Assembly: GCA_020635285.1 (NCBI GenBank)
Contig: JACKAB010000009.1
Location: 124,001-188,000 of the forward strand
Source: Ignavibacteriales bacterium
GTDB lineage: Bacteria; Bacteroidota; Ignavibacteria; Ignavibacteriales; Melioribacteraceae
Length of the DNA stretch: 64,000 nt
Reading direction: 5' to 3'
Shown: positions 57,140 through 64,000 of the stretch, in pieces
How the letters are laid out: every line of letters starts with the position of its first letter
How positions within the stretch are numbered: position 1 is the first letter of the stretch
Notes under the pieces: generated by a model
Databases searched by the model: none
What the model was told of the DNA's origin: nothing
What the model saw: the letters and a program-made list of their open reading frames with translations, nothing else
Translations under genes and position numbers: made by a program

Positions 57140-59815
57140 ATGGGTGAAATTAAAAAAGATAATCAAGAAGAAATAAACGAGCTTGAAACTCGCGAATGGC
57201 TTGAATCACTTGAATATATTTTGCAAGAAAGTGGTCCGGATAGAGTTAAGCAACTTTTACACGATCTAGATACTTACGCTCACGAAGCGGGAGTTGAGCT
57301 TCCTTTTACTGCAAATACCCCTTACATAAATACAATTCCAAAGCAGAATGAACCTAAATTTCCAGGTGGACGCGAAATTGAACGTAGAATTAAAAGCCTA
57401 GTTAGGTGGAACGCAATGGCAATGGTTGTTCGTGCAAACAAATTAGATCCAGGTATAGGCGGACACATATCAACTTATGCCTCGGCTGCAACACTTTACG
57501 AAATTGGGTTCAATCATTTCTTTAAAGGAAAAGATAACAATAATCAAGGCGATCAAATTTATTTTCAAGGCCATGCTTCCCCCGGAATTTATGCAAGAGC
57601 ATATTTAGAAGGAAGATTAAGTGCAAAAAAACTTCATAATTTTAGACACGAATTAAAAGAAGGCGGCGGACTTTCATCTTATCCACACCCACGTTTGATG
57701 CCAGACTTTTGGGAGTTTCCAACTGTTTCCATGGGACTTGGTCCAATAATGTCAATATACCAAGCAAGATTCAATAAGTATTTAGAGAACCGTGGATTGA
57801 AACCAAAATCAGATACAAAAGTTTGGGCATTTTTAGGTGATGGAGAAACTGATGAACCAGAAACTCTTGGCGCTATTTCGCTTGCTGCTAGAGAGAAACT
57901 TGATAATTTAATTTTTGTTATTAATTGTAATTTGCAAAGATTAGATGGACCAGTTAGAGGTAATTCAAAAATAATTCAAGAGTTGGAAGCTGGTTTTAGA
58001 GGCGCCGGTTGGAATGTAATTAAAGTTGTCTGGGGAAGTGATTGGGATCCTTTATTGGAAGCTGATAAAACCGGGTTGTTAACTAAAAGAATGAATGAAA
58101 TAGTGGATGGTGAATCTCAAAAATATATTGTGGAAGGCGGCGCATATATTCGTAAACATTTCTTTGGTAAATATCCTGAACTTTTAGAATTGGTAAAACA
58201 TTATACAGATGAAGATTTAGAAAGAATGAAACGCGGTGGTCATGATCCCGAAAAAGTATATGCGGCTTACAAAACGGCCGTAAACACAAAAGATAGACCA
58301 ACTGTAATTTTAGCAAAAACCGTAAAAGGTTATGGTCTAGGTGAAGCCGGCGAAGGAAAAAATATTACTCACTCACAGAAAAAATTAAATGAAGAAGAAT
58401 TAAAAGAATTTAGAAGCAGATTCGGAATTCCAATTTCAGATGATGATGTTGTTAAAGCACCATTTTACAGACCTGAAGAAGATAGTCCGGAAATAACTTA
58501 CGTAAAAAAACGCCGTCAAGAACTTCAAGGTTATGTTCCAAAAAGAATAGTAAGAAATCCAAAGATCACAACACCATCCGATGAATTATTTAAAGAATTT
58601 TACGATGGAACAGATGGACGAGAAGTGTCGACAACTATGGTTTATGTTAGAATATTGACAAAACTTTTAAAGGATAAAGAAATTGGAAAATTAATTGTTC
58701 CAATTGTTCCGGATGAAGCGAGAACTTTTGGAATGGAATCATTATTCAGACAAGTTGGAATTTATTCAACAAACGGACAGCTATATGAGCCCGTTGATAG
58801 GGATAGTTTACTTTATTATAAAGAAGCAAAGAACGGACAAATTTTAGAAGAAGGAATTACAGAAGACGGATCAATGGCTTCGTTTATTGCTGCAGGAACT
58901 GCATATGCAACTCACGGAATTAATGCGATTCCTTTCTTTACTTATTACTCAATGTTTGGTTTTCAAAGATTTGGAGATTTGGCTTGGGCTGCTGCCGATA
59001 TGCAGTGCAAGGGATTTTTAATCGGTGGAACTGCAGGACGAACAACTCTAGCCGGTGAAGGTTTGCAGCATCAAGATGGGCAAAGCCATGTTTTAGCTCA
59101 TTCAATACCAACAGTAAAGGCTTACGATCCAGCTTTTGCTTATGAGCTTGCTGTGATTATTAGAGATGGAATTCATAGAATGTATGAGCTTCAAGAAGAT
59201 TGTTATTATTATATAACTGTGATGAATGAAAATTATGCAATGCCAGAAATGCCTAAAGGTTCTAAAGAAGGTATAATTAAGGGAATGTATAAATATAAAT
59301 CAGGCAAGAAGGATAATAAGCTAAAAGCTAATTTGCTTGGCAGTGGTTCAATATTGAATGAAACTTTGAAAGCTCAAGAAATTTTAGAAAAAGATTATAA
59401 TGTTTCAGCAAATGTGTGGAGTGTTACAAGCTATAAAAATCTACATTATGATGCACTTGATATTGAACGATGGAACAGAATGAATCCGGCTAAAACAAAA
59501 AAGAAAAATTATATTCAAGAGATTACAAAAGGTGAAGAGGGGATTTTTATTTCAGCATCAGATTATTCCCAAATTCTAAATGATTCAATTTCAAAATGGT
59601 TCCCTAACACTGTTACTACTTTAGGCACGCTTGGTTTTGGCAGAAGTGAAAGCAGGGAAGCACTAAGAGATTTCTTTGAAGTTGACGCCAAACATATTGT
59701 ATACACTACTCTTTATGCACTTTTTGAAGAAGGAAAAATTGATAAAGATGTATTAGTAAAAGCAGCAACTGACTTGAATATAAATCTAAAAAAACATAGT
59801 CCAATTAATTCTTAA
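57140..59815 (+). CDS. aceE: Pyruvate dehydrogenase E1 (homodimeric type)
   Basis: An 891-residue single-chain E1, matching the length of E. coli-type AceE rather than the split alpha/beta form. The thiamine diphosphate motif starts at GDGETDEPE near residue 233. DPGIGGHISTYASAATLYE near 103 and GEGLQHQDGQSH further on form the active site. It decarboxylates pyruvate and transfers the acetyl group to the lipoyl arms of AceF. It is intact and begins the operon aceE-aceF-lpd. AAAGGGAAATAA precedes the ATG. Confidence 0.95.
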   Translation: MGEIKKDNQEEINELETREWLESLEYILQESGPDRVKQLLHDLDTYAHEAGVELPFTANTPYINTIPKQNEPKFPGGREIERRIKSLVRWNAMAMVVRANKLDPGIGGHISTYASAATLYEIGFNHFFKGKDNNNQGDQIYFQGHASPGIYARAYLEGRLSAKKLHNFRHELKEGGGLSSYPHPRLMPDFWEFPTVSMGLGPIMSIYQARFNKYLENRGLKPKSDTKVWAFLGDGETDEPETLGAISLAAREKLDNLIFVINCNLQRLDGPVRGNSKIIQELEAGFRGAGWNVIKVVWGSDWDPLLEADKTGLLTKRMNEIVDGESQKYIVEGGAYIRKHFFGKYPELLELVKHYTDEDLERMKRGGHDPEKVYAAYKTAVNTKDRPTVILAKTVKGYGLGEAGEGKNITHSQKKLNEEELKEFRSRFGIPISDDDVVKAPFYRPEEDSPEITYVKKRRQELQGYVPKRIVRNPKITTPSDELFKEFYDGTDGREVSTTMVYVRILTKLLKDKEIGKLIVPIVPDEARTFGMESLFRQVGIYSTNGQLYEPVDRDSLLYYKEAKNGQILEEGITEDGSMASFIAAGTAYATHGINAIPFFTYYSMFGFQRFGDLAWAAADMQCKGFLIGGTAGRTTLAGEGLQHQDGQSHVLAHSIPTVKAYDPAFAYELAVIIRDGIHRMYELQEDCYYYITVMNENYAMPEMPKGSKEGIIKGMYKYKSGKKDNKLKANLLGSGSILNETLKAQEILEKDYNVSANVWSVTSYKNLHYDALDIERWNRMNPAKTKKKNYIQEITKGEEGIFISASDYSQILNDSISKWFPNTVTTLGTLGFGRSESREALRDFFEVDAKHIVYTTLYALFEEGKIDKDVLVKAATDLNINLKKHSPINS

Positions 59816-59841
59816 TTGAAAATTAAAATTAGAGATATAAA

Positions 59842-61517
59842 ATGGCGTTTGAATTTAAATTACCAGAATTAGGCGAAAATATTGAACAAGCCGATATTGT
59901 AAAAGTTTTAGTTTCTGTGGGAGATAAAGTAGAAGTTGATCAAATACTTTTAGAAATTGAAACTGATAAAGCTACTGTTGAAGTTCCTTCGGAACAAGCT
60001 GGCGTTGTTAAAAGTGTTAATGTAAAAGATGGCGATACTGTAAAAGTTGGTGATGTGCTTTTTACATTTGAAGAAAGCGGAAAAGTAGAAAAGAAAGAAG
60101 AGACCGTTGAGCCAAAACATGAAGATAAGATTTCAGAGAAAGTTCCAGCAAAAGAAGTAGCGACAGAAGTTAAACAAGAACCAAGCGAAGTTGAATCTAA
60201 AATTATTGAATTTAAACTTCCAGAATTGGGTGAAAATATTGAAGCCGCTGAGATAACAAAGATTTTAGTATCAGTTGGAGATAAAGTTAACACTGATGAT
60301 ATTCTTATAGAAATTGAAACAGACAAAGCCACAGTAGAAGTTCCTGCTGAATTTAGTGGAGTTGTAAAAGAAGTAAAAGTTAAATCCGGTGATAAAGTAA
60401 AGGTTGGAGAAGTTGTATTAATTGTTCAGTCCGGTTCTTCAGCAAAAGAAGAAAGAAAAAGTGAACCGGTTAAAACAGAAACTTCCAAAATTGAAACGAA
60501 AAAAGAAGAAGTTAAGATTCAATCAACTGAGCCAAAGGCTGCAGAAACTCAAATTAAAAAAGAATCGAGTTCTTCAGAACTTCCTCGTAAAGTAGATTTT
60601 CCTAAGAAGATTGCACCGGCAGCTCCATCGGTCAGAAGATTTTCACGAGAAATTGGAATTGACATAAATGAGGTAAACGGCAGCGGGCCTGGCGGAAGAA
60701 TTTCTGTTGAGGATATTAAGAAATTTGCTAAATCATTTAATGAAAAAATCAGAAGCGGTGGTGCGGGAATGCCTATTGGTATTAAGCGAGAAGCTCTTCC
60801 AGATTTTTCTAAGTGGGGAAATACTCGTAAAGAATCAATGAGCAATGTTCGTAAAAAAACTGCAGAGCATCTTTCTTTTGCATGGGCAACAATTCCCCAT
60901 GTAACCCAATTTGATAAAGCAGATATAACCGAAATAGAAGTTTTGAGAAAACGATTTTCTAAAAAAGCAGAAGCTGCCGGTGGTAAACTTACTGTAACTG
61001 CAATTTTGTTAAAAGTTATTTCAGCAGCATTAAAAGTTTTTCCACAGTTTAATGCTAGTATTGATATTGATAATAATGAAATTATTTTTAAAGAATATTT
61101 TAATATTGGAATTGCCGTTGATACAGAAAAAGGTTTGATTGTTCCTGTAATAAAGGATGTGGATAAAAAAATATTTTGCAATTATCTGCAGAACTTTCAG
61201 AAATTTCCAATAAAGCAAGAGACAAAAAAATTACGATTGAAGATATGCAAGGCGGATGTTTCACAATAAGTAATTTGGGCGGAATTGGCGGAACTTATTT
61301 TACACCGATTGTACACACACCTGAAGTTGCAATATTAGGTGTATCAAGAGGCAGTTTTGAACCAATTTATAAAGATGGAGAATTTACACCACGTATGATG
61401 CTGCCTTTATCTTTATCTTATGATCACAGAGTAATTGATGGGGCAGACGCAGCTAGGTTTATTAGATGGGTTGTTGAAGCGTTAGAGCAGCCGTTTTTAC
61501 TTACTTTGGAAGGATAG
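59842..61517 (+). CDS. aceF: Dihydrolipoamide acetyltransferase E2, one frameshift
   Basis: About 558 residues. Two lipoyl domains carry the lipoate-binding lysines at 43 and 162, both in EIETDKATVEVP. Lysine/glutamate-rich linkers, an E1/E3-binding segment (PSVRRFSREIGIDINEV) and the catalytic domain follow. The break is the A7 run at 61165-61171; one more A joins DVDKKNI to LQLSAELSEIS and the active site SYDHRVIDGADAARF. It passes acetyl groups to CoA. The gene lies 26 bases after aceE. Confidence 0.93.
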
Positions 61518-61568
61518 ATACTTTTTTATCATTCGCTCAAACGAGGGAATCCAGAGATTACAATATTA

Positions 61569-61599
61569 GATTCCCAATAAAACATCAGGGAATGATATA
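61569..61599. repeat. Degenerate copy of the dispersed hairpin repeat
   Basis: GATTCCCAATAAAACATC followed by AGGGAATGATA resembles the TTCCCGA/TCGGGAATGAC hairpin found at 23301, 30688 and 32398. It sits between aceF and lpd. Confidence 0.45.
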
Positions 61600-61628
61600 G
61601 AAATTTGAAAGTTTTGGAGAAGAATTTT

Positions 61629-63047
61629 ATGAGTACTAAAACACAACTTGCAATAATTGGTGCTGGACCTGGCGGTTACACAGCGGCATTTCTCGCCGCA
61701 GATTTAGGAATGCAAGTTACATTAATCGACATGCAGAAAAATCCCGGCGGTACTTGTCTTTATTGGGGATGTATTCCTTCTAAGGCATATTTACACGTTG
61801 CTAAACTGTTAAATGAAGCTAAAGAATCTTCTAAATGGGGAGTTGATTTCGGCGAACCCAAAATTGATATCGATAAATTGAGATCATTTAAAGAAAAAGT
61901 GGTTGCTGAAAATACAGGTGGAACCGGACAATTAGTTAAACAGCGAAAAATAAATTATATACAAGGTAAAGCAACTTTTAAAAACTCTAATTCTTTATCT
62001 GTAGAAAAAGTTGATGGTGGAACTGAAGAAGTAACTTTTGAAAAAGCAATACTTGCAACTGGTTCAGTGCCGGCTGTAATTCCCGGACTTTCTATTGATT
62101 CACCACGAGTAATGGATTCAACTGATGCGCTCGAGTTGAAAGATGTTCCTAAAAGATTGTTGGTTGTTGGCGGCGGAGTTATTGGAATGGAGCTGGGTTC
62201 AGTATATGCGGCTTTAGGCAGTAAAGTTACTGTTGTTGAATTAATGCCCGCGCTATTACCCGGAGCTGATAAAGATTTAGTAAATGTTTTCCAAAAAAGT
62301 ATTGAACCTAAGTTTGAGAAAATTTTACTTAAGACTAAAGTTGCAAAATTAGAAGATACCGGCAAAGTTTTAAAAGTAAAATTAGAAGGTGAAAATTTAG
62401 AAGAATCAGAATTAGAATTTGATAAAGCACTCATTTCTATTGGTAGAACCCCAGTAACAAAAAATTTAGGTTTGGAAAACACAAAAATAATTTTGAACGA
62501 AAGAGGTTTTGTTAAAGTTGACGAAAAACGTCAGACAGATGATCCAAATATTTATGCTATAGGAGATATAGTTTTAGGACCGATGTTGGCTCACAAAGCT
62601 TCTGCAGAAGGGAAAGTAGCAGTTGAGGCAATTGCTGGGCACAAAGTTGCATTTGAACCCGCTGCAATTCCTGGAGTTGTTTATACAGACCCGGAAGTTG
62701 CATGGGCCGGATTAACCGAAACAGAAGCAAAGGAAAAAGGAATTAAAGTTGAAGTTGCAAGATTTCCTTGGGCTGCAAGCGGAAGAGCGAGAACTATGGA
62801 TAGAAGCGACGGTTTAACAAAATTAATTTTTGATCCTGAAACCGAAAGAATTTTAGGAGTTGGAATTGTTGGTCCCGGTGCCGGAGAAATGATTGCAGAA
62901 GGAACTCTTGCTATTGAAATGGCTGCAAATGCCAAGGATCTTTCACTTACAATTCATGCACATCCAACATTATCAGAAACGGTGATGGAAAGTGCTGAAG
63001 TATTTTTTGGACAAGCTACTCATTTATATAGACCTAAGAGAAAATAA
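61629..63047 (+). CDS. lpd: Dihydrolipoyl dehydrogenase (E3)
   Basis: A 472-residue flavoprotein starting at the ATG at 61629, nine bases after a GGAG ribosome binding site; the upstream TTG is less likely. FAD loop GAGPGG is at residues 11-16, and the redox disulfide cysteines are 43 and 48 in GTCLYWGCIPSK. The NAD loop VVGGGVIGMELGS lies near 180, and the C-terminal histidine-glutamate pair is in HAHPTLSETVMES. It reoxidises the lipoyl groups of AceF with NAD. A repeat-containing gap of 111 bases separates it from aceF. Confidence 0.95.
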   Translation: MSTKTQLAIIGAGPGGYTAAFLAADLGMQVTLIDMQKNPGGTCLYWGCIPSKAYLHVAKLLNEAKESSKWGVDFGEPKIDIDKLRSFKEKVVAENTGGTGQLVKQRKINYIQGKATFKNSNSLSVEKVDGGTEEVTFEKAILATGSVPAVIPGLSIDSPRVMDSTDALELKDVPKRLLVVGGGVIGMELGSVYAALGSKVTVVELMPALLPGADKDLVNVFQKSIEPKFEKILLKTKVAKLEDTGKVLKVKLEGENLEESELEFDKALISIGRTPVTKNLGLENTKIILNERGFVKVDEKRQTDDPNIYAIGDIVLGPMLAHKASAEGKVAVEAIAGHKVAFEPAAIPGVVYTDPEVAWAGLTETEAKEKGIKVEVARFPWAASGRARTMDRSDGLTKLIFDPETERILGVGIVGPGAGEMIAEGTLAIEMAANAKDLSLTIHAHPTLSETVMESAEVFFGQATHLYRPKRK

Positions 63048-63057
63048 TATATTGTTG

Positions 63058-63085
63058 GTCAGGGATGAAAACATTCCTCCCTGAC
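63058..63085. terminator. Hairpin between convergent genes
   Basis: GTCAGGGA (63058-63065) and TCCCTGAC (63078-63085) form a stem just after lpd and just before the end of the convergent gene. There is only a weak T-rich tail, so its strength as a terminator is uncertain. Confidence 0.5.
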
Positions 63086-63088
63086 TAT

Positions 63089-63763
63089 TTATCTCTCTTC
63101 ATCTTTTTCAAATTCGTTAATTATACCTTCAAATTCATTACTTAAAAAATCTTCTTCATTTATCCAGTAGTCAGAAGTTATGACTGAAACATTTCCGTTT
63201 TCCAATTTTTCCATTTTCCATAGAATGTTTTCTGCTTCGGTAAATTCAAGTTTCCCAGAAAGCTGATCTTCAAACATTCTTTTTATTAAATTGGAATCTT
63301 GGAGTCCGCTGGAAATGGCCTTTAAAACAATCTCTTTTGTTATTTTGATTTTTTGATTTGATGGAAATTTAATTTCAATATTGATTAGACTTGCCTTATT
63401 ATTTGGAAATTTACCATTAAACGCTTTATAGAGTAGTCTATTAATATTGAATAGCGGAAAGTGCAATGAAATATCTGCAAATTCTTCTGTCATAGAGTCT
63501 TCCATCATTTCACAAGCAAGATTATGAATTTGCCTTTTACTTAATTTCTCAGAAAACATATAAGTCAAAACAATTTCTGCAGCTTCCTCAGGTTTATAAT
63601 CAGTTATTGCCATCGCTAACATTTCCATCAATTCTTCAGGTGCTATATTTTTAGCGTCTGGGAAATCTAATCTATCCAATAGATGAATATAGTCATCGTT
63701 TGACCATACTCCCTCAATTTCATTTATGGTTTCAATATTTTTTATTTTTATGGAACACTTCAT
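63089..63763 (-). CDS. Hypothetical acidic protein
   Basis: About 224 residues from the ATG at 63763; an upstream ATG at 63805 would add 14 residues. It is acidic, largely helical, without signal peptide or membrane segment. Recurrent motifs include LMEMLAMAITDYKPEEAAEI and MMEDSMTEEFADISLHFP. I do not recognise the family. It converges with lpd. The final stretch of the window (63806-64000) is AT-rich without a recognisable gene. Confidence 0.6.
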   Translation of the reverse strand: MKCSIKIKNIETINEIEGVWSNDDYIHLLDRLDFPDAKNIAPEELMEMLAMAITDYKPEEAAEIVLTYMFSEKLSKRQIHNLACEMMEDSMTEEFADISLHFPLFNINRLLYKAFNGKFPNNKASLINIEIKFPSNQKIKITKEIVLKAISSGLQDSNLIKRMFEDQLSGKLEFTEAENILWKMEKLENGNVSVITSDYWINEEDFLSNEFEGIINEFEKDEER

Positions 63764-64000
63764 GATTTCTGATCTTTCATATTTAAATGTTTGTTCATAA
63801 TACAAAATTAATATTAATAATTATTGTGAATATTAAAATTCAAAACTAATTTACAAAATAGAAGAATAAAATCGGCATCTTGGGATTTAACCTTTTGCAG
63901 CAAAATAATAAATTCAATTTAATTTTAAATATAGGAAAGTTAGGTTTGTAACAATAATAACCGTATATTTACAAAGTAAGGCAGTAACTTTAGATGTAAA

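Noticed and set aside
60549..61181. Minus-strand 210-residue frame opposite aceF
   Set aside because: It lies fully inside a well-supported aceF gene with diagnostic motifs and has no features of its own.

Overview
The window is AT-rich bacterial chromosome. TonB energy transduction with a TonB-dependent receptor, several lipoproteins, an outer-membrane barrel ending in phenylalanine, RseP and a Dxr pathway point to a diderm. Overall style suggests the Bacteroidetes/Chlorobi/Ignavibacteria side of the FCB group; this is inferred from protein character, as there is no rRNA gene. I found no tRNA, rRNA, CRISPR array, transposase or phage gene.

Layout. (1) 0-2.2 kb: a broken hypothetical gene and a secreted DUF1593 protein. 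(2) 2.3-14.4 kb: a PAS/AAA+/Fis sigma-54 activator, a repeat-rich upstream region, a well-spaced -24/-12 promoter, then an unbroken plus-strand run of about 17 genes ending at a strong terminator. It includes two NifX/NifB-like cofactor-domain proteins, TonB, a tandem Usp, a cytidylate-kinase-like protein, a malic enzyme/PTA fusion, a CGGC protein, a zinc-ribbon miniprotein, a lone CBM48 domain, a cupin, a radical SAM enzyme, a methyltransferase-like membrane protein and a crotonase. (3) 14.4-17.7 kb: small membrane proteins and a sodium:solute symporter. (4) 17.8-28.7 kb: a GbsR/MarR-type regulator with paired operators, then an acyl-CoA cluster (SDR, two unusual KAS III-like proteins, symporter, acyl-CoA ligase, lipoprotein, outer-membrane barrel, lipoprotein hydrolase, thiolase). 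(5) 28.8-35.2 kb, minus strand: TonB receptor, RseP, Dxr, a membrane protein and an FMN enzyme, separated by dispersed repeats. (6) 35.3-40 kb: metK-ahcY, then an AAA ATPase gene lying between two 210-bp copies of the 3' end of ahcY, then dps. (7) 40-52.1 kb, mostly minus strand: mscS, polyferredoxin plus DUF362, aldo/keto reductase, AmrS-type radical SAM, chemotaxis receptor, pyruvate kinase and a Lon-family protease. (8) 52.3-63.8 kb: mfd, a SpoIIE-type phosphatase, the pyruvate dehydrogenase operon aceE-aceF-lpd, and a hypothetical gene.

Quality caveat. Many genes, including indispensable ones such as metK, pyk, mfd and aceF, are broken by single-base shifts, mostly in or next to homopolymer runs. 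I read these as sequence errors, so I annotate whole genes across the breaks and do not call them pseudogenes.

The strongest candidates for something new are the sigma-54-driven operon, the acyl-CoA cluster with two KAS III-like proteins whose catalytic residues are altered, and the ATPase cassette flanked by duplicated ahcY ends.
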